Source: Kineococcus sp. TRM81007 (lineage in GTDB: Bacteria; Actinomycetota; Actinomycetes; Actinomycetales; Kineococcaceae). From it: 43,614 bases of DNA. Of the stretch, positions 1 to 7,183 are shown piece after piece (the first letter of the stretch is position 1; each line of letters starts with the position of its first letter). The notes beneath the pieces were generated by a model, which ran no database searches, had not been told where the DNA came from, and saw nothing but the letters and a program-made list of their open reading frames with translations. A program made the position numbers and the translations under genes. The stretch spans positions 378,958 to 422,571 of the forward strand of contig NZ_JALBVB010000056.1 in NCBI RefSeq assembly GCF_022669155.1, given 5' to 3'.

Positions 1-19
1 GCCGACGGTAGGGGCGCCG

Positions 20-41
20 CTCCCGCCGTTCTCGCCGGGAG
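20..41. terminator. Hairpin downstream of the sugar-acid operon
   Basis: Nine-base arms (20-28 and 33-41) with one internal mismatch and a TTCT loop lie about 70 bases beyond the aldolase stop codon. There is no T-tract on either side, so a terminator role is only suggested by position. The rest of 1-113 shows no gene. Confidence 0.3.
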
Positions 42-113
42 GGCTCTCGCTGCCGGATCGTCACGGGATCGACAAGCGCGACCGCGCGCGGCCCGCCCGG
101 TCGCCGGCCCCGC

Positions 114-962
114 TCAGCGCGCGGCGGGGGTGAGCGTGCGCAGGAGCGAGCCGGTGAACCGGTGCGCCGCCGTGCGCCGCGCGGCCTCCAGGGCCAGCAC
201 GTCGTCGCCCGCCGCACGCGCGCGCGGCAGCAGGTCCTGCGTGGCGTCCAGCACGGCCGCGCGCAGCTCGGTGTTGACGTTGACCTTGCCCAGCCCGGCG
301 GCACCGGCGCGGGCGAGGTCCTCCTCGGGCAGGCCGGAGGCCCCGTGCAGGGCCAGGGGGACCGGGCAGCGCTCGCGGACCGCGGCCACCAGGGGCCAGT
401 CCAGCTGCGGCTCGCCCGCGTAGCGGCCGTGGACGTTGCCGACGGAGACCGCCAGCAGCTGCGCGCCGGAGTCCGCCACGAACCCGGCGACCAGCTCGGG
501 GTCGGTCTTGCCGGTGGCGTGCACGCTCAGGGCGCGGTCCTCGTCCCCGGCGATGTCGCCCAGCTCGGCCTCCACGACGGTGCCGGAGGCGGCGGTGAGC
601 TCGCGCACGCGCGCCACGAGGGCGGCGTTCTCGGCGGGGGGCAGCTTCGAGCCGTCCGCGAGCACCGCGTCCACGCCCGCTGCCACCGCAGCCAGCACCA
701 GGTCCACGTCGGTGGCGTGGTCGAGCTGGACGCTGACGGGGACGCTCGCGGCGTCGGCCAGGCCCCGCAGGGCCGCGATGAACCGGGGGCCGTGCCGGCC
801 GCCGGCCACGGTCGGCGGCACGAGCAGCGCCACGGGGGCGCCGGCGTCCTCGGCGGCCTCGACGACGGCCAGGGCGGTGCCGAACTCGTAGCAGCTCAGC
901 GCCGGCAGCGCGGCTCCCACCGCGAGCCGGCCGGCGACGAGCTCGTCCAGGCGCGCCCTCAC
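114..962 (-). CDS. Class II fructose-bisphosphate aldolase family protein
   Basis: A metal-dependent class II ketose-bisphosphate aldolase, 282 residues, the usual length for the GatY/KbaY/FbaA-like group. Visible motifs are QLDH (metal-binding His, near residue 80), EAELG, GNVHGRY (metal-binding His), the LHGASGLPEE loop and KVNVNTELR near the C terminus, so all active-site elements look intact. The GTG start overlaps the dehydrogenase stop by four bases (GTGA), indicating translational coupling. Its partners are a threonate-type dehydrogenase and a DUF1537 kinase, so the substrate is probably a phosphorylated keto-acid sugar made by them rather than fructose bisphosphate. The cleavage products (a triose phosphate plus a small aldehyde or keto acid) are inferred, not seen. 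Confidence 0.88.
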   Translation of the reverse strand: MRARLDELVAGRLAVGAALPALSCYEFGTALAVVEAAEDAGAPVALLVPPTVAGGRHGPRFIAALRGLADAASVPVSVQLDHATDVDLVLAAVAAGVDAVLADGSKLPPAENAALVARVRELTAASGTVVEAELGDIAGDEDRALSVHATGKTDPELVAGFVADSGAQLLAVSVGNVHGRYAGEPQLDWPLVAAVRERCPVPLALHGASGLPEEDLARAGAAGLGKVNVNTELRAAVLDATQDLLPRARAAGDDVLALEAARRTAAHRFTGSLLRTLTPAAR

Positions 963-1867
963 CCGGCGTTCCCGCGCCGGGGGGAGACGACCTCGATCAC
1001 CGAGGAGTCGTCGTCAGCGCCCCGTCCCTGCGCGGCCCCCAGCAGGTACAGCTGCTCGGCGGCGGAGGCCACGGGGGTCGGCAGGCCCGCGGCGCGGGCG
1101 GCGCGGGTGACGATGCCCATGTCCTTGACGAAGATGTCGAGGCGGCTGAGGACCTCGGCGTCCTCCTCCTGCAGCGCCTGCAGCATGCGCGGGCCGCGGT
1201 TGGCGAGCATGAAGGAGCCGGCGGCGCCGGCCGAGAGGGTCTCCAGGGTGGCCGCGGGGTCCAGTCCGAGCCGTTCGGCCAGCGCGAGCGCTTCGGCGCC
1301 GGCGGCGATGTGCACTCCGCACAGCAGCTGGTTGACGGTCTTGAAGGCCTGGCCCTGGCCGGGCTCGTCGCCGATGACGCTGAGCGTGGAGGCGAGCAGG
1401 TCCAGCACCGGCGCCGCCTTCTCGCGGGCCTGCGGCGCGGCGCCGACCACGATCAGCAGGTCACCCGCGCCAGCGCGGGCGGGGCCACCGCTCAGGGGCG
1501 CGTCGACGAGGTGGACGTCGTGCTCGGCGAGGCGCCGGGCGACGTCGACGACGTCGTCGATGCCGACGGTGCTGGTCATGACGACCACGGCGCCGGGGGC
1601 CAGGACGCTCGCGACGCCCTGCTCGCCGAAGAGCACCTCGCGCAGCTGCGCGCCGTCGCGCACGGCCAGCAGGACGGCGTCGGCGCCGGCGGCGGCCTCG
1701 GGTGCGGAGGGGAAGGCCTGCACGCCGGCTCCGGCGGCGAGCTCGAGCCGCTCGGCGGAGATGTCGAAGCCGTGGACGGTCAGCCCCTCGGTCAGGCGGG
1801 TCGCCATGGGCAGGCCCATGGCGCCCAGGCCGAGGACGGCGACGGTGTAGCCGGGGGTGGCGGGCAT
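959..1867 (-). CDS. ltnD: NAD(P)-dependent oxidoreductase, L-threonate dehydrogenase (LtnD)-like
   Basis: A beta-hydroxyacid dehydrogenase of the 3-hydroxyisobutyrate/6-phosphogluconate superfamily, 302 residues. The N-terminal Rossmann motif GLGAMGLPMA is followed by the substrate-binding DAPLSGG motif and the catalytic lysine in AFKTVNQ. It should oxidise the C2 or C3 hydroxyl of a four-carbon sugar acid in the cytoplasm; LtnD is named from its DUF1537 neighbour and exact substrate specificity is inferred. I chose ATG 1867 because GGAG lies 5-6 bases upstream. A GTG at 1924, overlapping the kinase stop, is an alternative that would add 19 residues encoded mainly by the 12-bp tandem repeat. 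The gene lies between the kinase and the aldolase in one operon. Confidence 0.87.
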   Translation of the reverse strand: MPATPGYTVAVLGLGAMGLPMATRLTEGLTVHGFDISAERLELAAGAGVQAFPSAPEAAAGADAVLLAVRDGAQLREVLFGEQGVASVLAPGAVVVMTSTVGIDDVVDVARRLAEHDVHLVDAPLSGGPARAGAGDLLIVVGAAPQAREKAAPVLDLLASTLSVIGDEPGQGQAFKTVNQLLCGVHIAAGAEALALAERLGLDPAATLETLSAGAAGSFMLANRGPRMLQALQEEDAEVLSRLDIFVKDMGIVTRAARAAGLPTPVASAAEQLYLLGAAQGRGADDDSSVIEVVSPRRGNAG

Positions 1868-1880
1868 CGGGTGCTCCTGG

Positions 1881-1916
1881 GTGTTCGCGGGGGTGTTCGC
1901 GGGGGTGTTCGCGGGG
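1881..1916. repeat. 12-bp tandem repeat, three perfect copies
   Basis: Three identical 12-base units lie between the kinase stop and the dehydrogenase ATG. The unit is a multiple of three, so a change in copy number would preserve the frame from an upstream GTG (1924) and would only lengthen a Pro-Ala-Asn-Thr repeat. Confidence 0.9.
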
Positions 1917-1920
1917 GTGG

Positions 1921-3345
1921 TCACGGTGCGGTGAGGGTGCGCACGACGGCGGCCAGGGAGCCGTCGTCGCCGACGTTGCCGGCGAACACCACGTAGGGGG
2001 TGCCCACCGCGGGGCCGTCGACGGGCTCCCACAGCGAGACGATGCCGGGCAGCATCGGCCCGCGCACGAGCGCGCGCCGGATGCCGAGGCCGTGGGCGGC
2101 CACGTCGCTGGAGGTGATGCCGCCCTTGGCGATGACGAAGCGCGGCGGGTGGGCGGCGAGCACGCGCTGCACGACCTCGACGACGGCCGCGGAGACGCGC
2201 CGGGAGATCCCCAGGCTCTCCGCCGGGTCGTCGGTGCGCCGCAGGTCGCGGCTGGTGTGCACGACGACGTCGCCGTCGGCCAGCAGGCGCGCGGCCTCGG
2301 CGGCGACCGCGGCCACGTGCTCCTCGGCGCGCGCGTCGTCGAGGACCTGCGCCACCTCGACCACGAGGGAGCGCACGTCGGGGCGCTCGGCCTGCAGCAC
2401 GGCGAGCTGGCGGCTGGTCAGGCCCACGTGCGAGCCGACGACGACCAGCCCGCCGCCGGGACGCGCCGGGTGCTCGGCGAAGACCTCCGCGGCGGTCAGC
2501 GGGGGGTGCACCTCCTGCCCGGTGCGGGCGCGCACGAAGGGCGGGCCGACCCGGTACAGCAGCTCCTTGCCGGCCTCCTCGGCCCGCGCCAGGCCGAGGG
2601 AGAGCAGGCGCATGTCGTCCTCGGTGACGGCGTCGGCGACCACGGGGGTGGCGCCGGCGACGGGGGCCAGGGCGGCGGCGACGGCGGCGGGGCCGGCGCG
2701 CACGACGCCCAGGTCCAGCACGAGGACGTCCTGCGCGCGGGTGCGCCCGCCCGTCTTCTCCTCGACCCAGGCGCGCAGGTCGGAGCTGCGGTACCCGAAG
2801 GTGGCGTCGCGGGCGAACTCCGTCTCGCCCGCCGGCACCAGCCCCTCGGGGGTGCGCAGGTGGTGCACGCCGCCGACGGTGATCCGGCCGGCGTCGGGGA
2901 AGGCGGGCACGAGCACCACGCCGTCCACGGGGCGCTGCCCGTGCTCGGCGAGGGTGGCGGCGATGACGTCGGTCTCCAGCGGGAAGTGCCCGCGCAGGGT
3001 GGAGTCGCCGCGGCTGACGAAGCGGACGCGGGTGCCGGTGCGCTCGGCGGCGGCCAGCGCCGCCGTGACGACCTGCCGGTTGCGCTCGGCGGCCTCCCGG
3101 GGGTCGAGGCTGCGCGTGTTCGTGAGCACGTAGACGGCGCGGGCGCCGGTGCCCAGGGCCCAGGCGAGGTCGTCCTCCTCCCAGGCGGTCAGGACGGGCA
3201 GGTCCGCGACGGACTGGGTGCCGGTGGGGTCGTCGTCGAGGACGACCAGCACGGTGCCGGTGCGGTCTACGGCCTCGGCGACCCGCTCGGCGGGGACGGC
3301 GACCGGGGAGGGGTAGCGCTGGAGGAGGGTGCCCTCGTCCACCAT
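1921..3345 (-). CDS. otnK: Four-carbon acid sugar kinase (DUF1537; OtnK/DtnK family)
   Basis: An ATP-dependent kinase of 474 residues from the former DUF1537 family, which phosphorylates 3-oxo-tetronate, threonate, erythronate and similar acids. The N-terminal domain carries the DDDPTGTQSV signature (about residues 37-46) and TNTRSL. The C-terminal nucleotide-binding domain has the AKGGITSSDVA motif and a Gly-rich tail. ATG 3345 has AAGGAG five bases upstream (3351-3356). The gene is first after the regulator and lies directly downstream of a promoter/operator. No OtnI isomerase or OtnC decarboxylase is present, so the route differs from the classical oxo-tetronate pathway. The family is secure; the substrate (tetronate or another acid sugar) is not. 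Confidence 0.9.
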   Translation of the reverse strand: MVDEGTLLQRYPSPVAVPAERVAEAVDRTGTVLVVLDDDPTGTQSVADLPVLTAWEEDDLAWALGTGARAVYVLTNTRSLDPREAAERNRQVVTAALAAAERTGTRVRFVSRGDSTLRGHFPLETDVIAATLAEHGQRPVDGVVLVPAFPDAGRITVGGVHHLRTPEGLVPAGETEFARDATFGYRSSDLRAWVEEKTGGRTRAQDVLVLDLGVVRAGPAAVAAALAPVAGATPVVADAVTEDDMRLLSLGLARAEEAGKELLYRVGPPFVRARTGQEVHPPLTAAEVFAEHPARPGGGLVVVGSHVGLTSRQLAVLQAERPDVRSLVVEVAQVLDDARAEEHVAAVAAEAARLLADGDVVVHTSRDLRRTDDPAESLGISRRVSAAVVEVVQRVLAAHPPRFVIAKGGITSSDVAAHGLGIRRALVRGPMLPGIVSLWEPVDGPAVGTPYVVFAGNVGDDGSLAAVVRTLTAP

Positions 3346-3363
3346 GAGAACTCCTTCGTTGTC

Positions 3364-3378
3364 AGATGTCAGACATCT
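3364..3378. promoter_or_regulatory. Palindromic operator for the sugar-acid operon
   Basis: A perfect palindrome with seven-base arms around one central base (AGATGTC-N-GACATCT). It overlaps the predicted -10 box and start region of the kinase promoter. GntR/FCD proteins commonly bind short palindromes with GT...AC cores, and the FCD regulator is the next gene, so repression with relief by a sugar acid is the simple reading. Regulator binding is inferred. Confidence 0.65.
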
Positions 3379-3403
3379 TAGGCTCCGGAGCGGCCCCTGT
3401 CGA
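3375..3403 (-). promoter_or_regulatory. Promoter of the kinase-dehydrogenase-aldolase operon
   Basis: On the minus strand, a -35 box TCGACA (3398-3403), a 17-base spacer and a -10 box TAAGAT (3375-3380) have near-consensus SigA geometry. The -10 box is embedded in the palindrome, giving a classic repressor arrangement. Confidence 0.6.
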
Positions 3404-3414
3404 GGGCGGGGCGC

Positions 3415-4122
3415 TCAGGAGGAGGGGTCGAGCACGTAGCGGCGCAGGTCCTCCGCGGTCTGCTGCAGGTGCGCGTCCATCGCCCGGCGCGCCCGCTCCG
3501 GCTCGCCCGAGCGCACCGCCGCCAGCACCAGGGCGTGCTGCTCGACGGCGTGCGCCTGGATCTGCGGGACGGCGGAGGTCTGCTCGCGCTTCTCGCGCAG
3601 CACCCGCGAGAGCGGGTCCAGCAGCACGGCGACGAACGGGTTGCGCGAGGCGCGCAGCAGCACGTCGTGGAACGCGATGTCCGCGTGCACGAACCCGTCC
3701 ACGTCGCCGTGCCGGTGCGCGGTGCGCATCCGCTCCAGCGACTCCTCCAGCCGCTCCAGGTCGGCGTCGTCGCGGCGCGCGGCGGCCAGCGCGGCGGCGC
3801 CGGTCTCGATCATCCGGCGCACCTCGACGAGCTGCACGGACGTCGCGTCGTCCCCGACGCCGGCGGAGGTGGCCCGCAGCACCGCCTCCAGCCCCGTCCA
3901 CCGCTCCACCGGGTTCACGTAGCTGCCCACGCCCGGCGCGGCGCGCACCACGTTCTGCGCCTGCAGGGTCTTCAGCGCCTCGCGCAGCGTCATGCGGCTG
4001 ACGCCGTGCGCCTCGCAGAGCTCGGCCTCGGTGGGCAGCAGCTGCCCGGCGGGCAGCTCGCCGCGCACGACCTGCTCCAGGATCGTCTCGGCGACCTGGG
4101 TGACCAGCGACGTGCGCGCCAA
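3415..4122 (-). CDS. FadR-subfamily GntR transcriptional regulator (FCD domain)
   Basis: A DNA-binding regulator of about 235 residues. An N-terminal GntR winged helix (LPTEAELCEAHGVSRMTLREALKTL, split here as LPTEAELCEAHGVS and RMTLREALKTL) is followed by an all-alpha FCD ligand-binding domain with the metal- or ligand-binding pattern of Asp, His and His residues (DIAFHDVLL, HAVEQHALVL). I prefer TTG 4122, giving the typical ARTSLV N terminus with a GGGGAGGG ribosome site about eight bases upstream. A GTG at 4140 is in frame and possible. A TAGAGT -10-like box lies at 4175-4180. It sits directly upstream of the sugar-acid operon on the same strand, so it probably controls that operon and responds to an intermediate. 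Confidence 0.87.
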   Translation of the reverse strand: MARTSLVTQVAETILEQVVRGELPAGQLLPTEAELCEAHGVSRMTLREALKTLQAQNVVRAAPGVGSYVNPVERWTGLEAVLRATSAGVGDDATSVQLVEVRRMIETGAAALAAARRDDADLERLEESLERMRTAHRHGDVDGFVHADIAFHDVLLRASRNPFVAVLLDPLSRVLREKREQTSAVPQIQAHAVEQHALVLAAVRSGEPERARRAMDAHLQQTAEDLRRYVLDPSS

Positions 4123-4196
4123 GGAACGGACCCTCCCCACCCGGCGCCGCGGTCCGGCGACCGGGCGCCGGGCGACTCTACCGGCGCGGCCCGGGC

Positions 4197-4664
4197 TCAG
4201 CGGTCGGCGGCCAGGCCGTGCTCGAGGCGCTGCAGCAGGGTCAGCGCGCCCGCGACGCCGGTGCCGTCGCCGTCCAGCGCCCGGTGCAGCCGCCCGGCCC
4301 AGTGGGTGCGCAGCAGGCCGATGTTCCGCGCGGCCAGCGCGGTGGGGTGCAGCGCCACCGCGCGCCCGTCGTGCCCCTCGTGGGAGCGCTCGACGAGGCT
4401 CTTGGCCTCCAGGGAGCGCACGGCCGCGCTGAGGTTGCTGCGCTGCATGCCGGTGGCCGCGGCGGCGGCACTGGGGGAGGTGCCGGGGTTCCGGTCGAGG
4501 TGGCGCATCACGGTGGTCTCGGTGGCCGTCAGCGCGACGACGCCCTCGAGCGCCCCGTGCCGGTGCTGCAGGTCGCGCGCGACGGTCATCAGCAGGTCGG
4601 CGAGGTCGGCGAGGTCGGCGAGGTCGGCGTCCTGCGGTGGCGGCGTCGCCGCGGTCTGTTCCAC
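4197..4664 (-). CDS. MarR-family transcriptional regulator
   Basis: A 155-residue winged-helix protein. The MarR core comprises helices near residues 45-60, a recognition segment (TGMQRSNLSAAVRSLEAKSLV) written in parts as TGMQRSNLSAAV and RSLEAKSLV, and a wing with DGRAVALHPT. The N terminus contains four DLA units encoded by a 9-bp tandem repeat. The GTG start lies six bases after a TACCCT box, suggesting a leaderless mRNA. It is divergent from the MFS exporter, the usual arrangement in which a MarR protein represses a drug exporter and itself. The effector is unknown. Confidence 0.82.
   Translation of the reverse strand: MEQTAATPPPQDADLADLADLADLLMTVARDLQHRHGALEGVVALTATETTVMRHLDRNPGTSPSAAAAATGMQRSNLSAAVRSLEAKSLVERSHEGHDGRAVALHPTALAARNIGLLRTHWAGRLHRALDGDGTGVAGALTLLQRLEHGLAADR
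4594..4629. repeat. 9-bp tandem repeat (four copies) inside the MarR gene
   Basis: Four perfect copies of a nine-base unit encode a repeated Asp-Leu-Ala in the N-terminal helix. It is frame-preserving, so it could vary in copy number by slippage without breaking the gene. Confidence 0.9.
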
Positions 4665-4670
4665 GTCCCC

Positions 4671-4700
4671 AGGGTACGCAGGTGGTTGTGGGGTTATAGT
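4671..4700. promoter_or_regulatory. Divergent promoters for MarR regulator and MFS exporter
   Basis: The minus-strand box TACCCT (4671-4676) ends six bases before the MarR GTG. The plus-strand box TATAGT (4695-4700) serves the exporter. The imperfect inverted repeat GGTT...AACC (4692-4709) covers the exporter -10 and is a candidate MarR site. No good -35 boxes are visible. Confidence 0.45.
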
Positions 4701-4732
4701 TATGGAACCATCACCGACAGACGAGGAACCCC

Positions 4733-6007
4733 GTGCCCGCTCCCGCGCCCGCCGGCGTCACCGGCGCCCCCGCGCTCCCGCCCGTCGAGGGCCACCGCGG
4801 CCTGACCCGCGGTCTGCTGCTCGTGCTCGCCCTGCTGTTCGCGATCGCCCCCTTCGCCACCGACCTGTACCTGGCCGCCTTCCCGCAGATGACCGGCGAC
4901 CTGGGCACCGACGAGACCGGGGTCCAGCTGACGCTGACGGCGTTCCTGGTCGGTTCCGCCGCCGGCCAGCTCGTCTTCGGCCCGCTGTCCGACCGGTTCG
5001 GGCGCGTCCGCCCGCTGATCGCCGGAGCCGCGCTGTGCGTGCTCGCCAGCGCCGCCGCGGTCTTCGCCCCCACCGTCGGGCTCCTCGTCGCCGCCCGCGT
5101 CGCCCAGGGCCTGGGCGGGGCGGCCGGCATGGTCATCGGCCGTGCCGTGGTCGCCGACCTCGTCACCGGCCAGGCGGCCGCGCGCGCCCTGAGCCTGCTG
5201 ATGATCGTCGGCGGCCTCGCCCCGGTCGTCGCCCCGCTCGTCGGCAGCCTGCTCGTCGACCCGATCGGCTGGCGCGGCATCCTCGCCGTCGTCCTCGCCC
5301 TGGCCGTCGTGATGCTCGTCGCGGTGCTCGCCGTGGTGCGCGAGTCGCACCCGCCCGCCCGGCGCGCCGCCGCCCGCGAACTGCGGGCCCGCTCCGGCTC
5401 CACCGCGCGCGACCTGCGCTCGCGCACCTACGTCGGCAACACCGTCGCGTTCGCGTTCGGGTTCGCCGTGATGATGGCCTACATCTCCGCCTCGCCGTTC
5501 CTGTACCAGGAGCTCATGGGGCTGGGGGAGGTGCAGTACGGCCTCGTCTTCGGAGTCAACGCCCTGCTGCTCGCCGCCGTCAGCGGCGTCTCCGCCCGAC
5601 TGGCGGGCGAGCACCCCGTGCACCGGCTGCTCGGTGCCGGCCTGGGCCTGTCCCTGGCGGGTTCCGCGGCGCTGCTGCTGCTCGTGCTGCTCGACGTGCC
5701 CGCCCGGTGGTTCGCGGTCCCCATCGCGGTCGCCGTCGCCGCCCTCGGCCTGGTGCTGGGCAACGGCACCGCGCTCGCGCTGGCCGCGGTGCCCCGCGCC
5801 GCCGGGTCCGCCTCCGCGCTTCTCGGGGCGCTGCAGTTCGCGCTCGCCGCGCTGGTCACCCCGCTGGTCAGCCTCGGCGGCGGCACCAGCCCGCTGAACC
5901 TCGCGGTGGTCATGCTCACCTCGGCCGCCGTGGCCCTCGGCGGTTTCGCCCTGGGCAACGCCGGGCGCCGCCGGGCCGGCGTGCCGGCGCAGCGGCAGCA
6001 CGGCTGA
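4733..6007 (+). CDS. Bcr/CflA-type multidrug MFS transporter
   Basis: A 12-helix major facilitator of 424 residues in the drug:H+ antiporter (Bcr/CflA) group. The motif-A region between TM2 and TM3 reads GPLSDRFGRVRPL, preceded by the Bcr-typical FATDLYLAAFPQM in TM1 (about residues 38-50). TM4 has the RVAQGLGGAAGMVI stretch and TM5 the GGLAPVVAPLVG antiporter-type motif. The GTG start at 4733 has GAGGA about five bases upstream. It is divergent from the MarR regulator, which probably represses it. It should export a small hydrophobic toxic compound across the inner membrane; the substrate cannot be told. Confidence 0.9.
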   Translation: MPAPAPAGVTGAPALPPVEGHRGLTRGLLLVLALLFAIAPFATDLYLAAFPQMTGDLGTDETGVQLTLTAFLVGSAAGQLVFGPLSDRFGRVRPLIAGAALCVLASAAAVFAPTVGLLVAARVAQGLGGAAGMVIGRAVVADLVTGQAAARALSLLMIVGGLAPVVAPLVGSLLVDPIGWRGILAVVLALAVVMLVAVLAVVRESHPPARRAAARELRARSGSTARDLRSRTYVGNTVAFAFGFAVMMAYISASPFLYQELMGLGEVQYGLVFGVNALLLAAVSGVSARLAGEHPVHRLLGAGLGLSLAGSAALLLLVLLDVPARWFAVPIAVAVAALGLVLGNGTALALAAVPRAAGSASALLGALQFALAALVTPLVSLGGGTSPLNLAVVMLTSAAVALGGFALGNAGRRRAGVPAQRQHG

Positions 6008-6010
6008 ACG

Positions 6011-6044
6011 CGGTGGCGGGGCCCCGCGCCGGGCCCCGCCACCG
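6011..6044. terminator. Bidirectional terminator between MFS gene and nad operon
   Basis: Perfect 14-base GC-rich arms (6011-6024 and 6031-6044) around a six-base loop lie exactly between two convergent genes. Confidence 0.75.
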
Positions 6045-6049
6045 GGTGC

Positions 6050-7183
6050 TCACGCCCGCCCGGCCGCGCGCACCGCGAGCGGCAGCGCGCGCAGCACCGC
6101 CTCCACGTCCGCCTCCGTCGTCGACGGCCCCATCGAGAACCGCACCGCGGTGCGGGCGGTGTCGGCGTCCAGGCCGGTGGCCAGCAGCACGTGGGAGGCG
6201 TCCTCCGAACCCGCCGAGCACGCCGAGCCGCTGGAGCACGCGATCCCCGCGGCCTCCAGCTCCAGCAGCACCGTCTCCCCGCCCACGCCCGCGAAGCAGA
6301 ACGAGGCGTGGTGCGGCAGGCGCCGCACCGGGTGGCCGGTCAGCCGCGCACCCGGCACGGCGTCGAGGACCCCGGCGACCAGCCGGTCGCGCAGCGCCCG
6401 CAACCGCGCCGACTCCTCCTCGCGGGCCGCCTCGGCCAGGCCCAGGGCGACGGCCGTGCCGACGGCACCGGCGACGTCCACCGTCCCCGAACGACGGCCC
6501 TGCTCCTGACCGCCGCCGTGCAGCAGCGGTTCCAGCGGCACGGCGCCCCGCACGAACAGCGCGCCGGACCCGCGCAGCCCACCGAACTTGTGCGCCGAGA
6601 CGGACAGCGCGTCCACCCCCAGCTCACCGGTGTCCAGCGGCAGGTGCCCGGCGGCCTGCACCGCGTCGGTGTGCAGGGGGACCCCGTGCGCCCGGCAGAT
6701 CCGCGACACCTCCGCCAGCGGCTGCACCGTGCCGACCTCGTTGTTGGCGTACATGACGGAGACCAGCGCGGTGCCGTCGTCGACGAGCCGCTCCAGCTGC
6801 TCCAGGTCCACGACGCCGAACCCGTCGACGCCCACCTCGTCCACCCGGAAACCCCGCTGCACGAGCGCGCGGGCCGTCTCCAGCACCGCCGGGTGCTCGA
6901 TCGCGGAGACCACGACGCGCCTGCGGTGCGGGTCCGCGCCCGCGATCCCGGTGACGGCCAGGTTGTCGGCCTCCGTGCCGCCACCGGTGAACACCACCTC
7001 CCCAGGCCGGCAGCCGAGGACCTGCGCCACCCCGGAGCGGGCCGCGTCCAGCCCCGCCCTCGCGGCGCGGCCGGCCTCGTGGGCGCTGGAGGGGTTCCCC
7101 GTGACGCTGGTCAGGTACGGCCACACGGCCTCCAGCACCTCCCGGCGCGGCGGGGAGGTCGCGGCGTGGTCCAGGTAGATCAC
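6050..7183 (-). CDS. Cysteine desulfurase (NifS/IscS family) of the NAD operon
   Basis: A PLP-dependent fold-I aminotransferase-like enzyme, 377 residues, that takes sulfur from cysteine as an enzyme persulfide. Visible features are LDHAATSP at the N terminus, TGGGTEADN, the EHPAV histidine, ANNEVGT, SAHKFGG with the PLP lysine at about K199, and the catalytic cysteine in SSGSACSAG (about C322) on a short loop of the IscS/NifS kind. GTG 7183 overlaps the nadC stop (GTGA). As the last gene of nadA-nadB-nadC it most likely supplies sulfur for the NadA [4Fe-4S] cluster, as the nad-linked NifS-like proteins of other bacteria are thought to do. A general housekeeping role is also possible. Confidence 0.93.
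   Translation of the reverse strand: MIYLDHAATSPPRREVLEAVWPYLTSVTGNPSSAHEAGRAARAGLDAARSGVAQVLGCRPGEVVFTGGGTEADNLAVTGIAGADPHRRRVVVSAIEHPAVLETARALVQRGFRVDEVGVDGFGVVDLEQLERLVDDGTALVSVMYANNEVGTVQPLAEVSRICRAHGVPLHTDAVQAAGHLPLDTGELGVDALSVSAHKFGGLRGSGALFVRGAVPLEPLLHGGGQEQGRRSGTVDVAGAVGTAVALGLAEAAREEESARLRALRDRLVAGVLDAVPGARLTGHPVRRLPHHASFCFAGVGGETVLLELEAAGIACSSGSACSAGSEDASHVLLATGLDADTARTAVRFSMGPSTTEADVEAVLRALPLAVRAAGRA

Noticed and set aside
3469-6756. Plus-strand open frame of about 1100 codons
   Set aside because: It runs across a regulator, MarR, MFS and desulfurase genes in other frames or strands and is Arg/Pro/Ala-rich; no domain seen.
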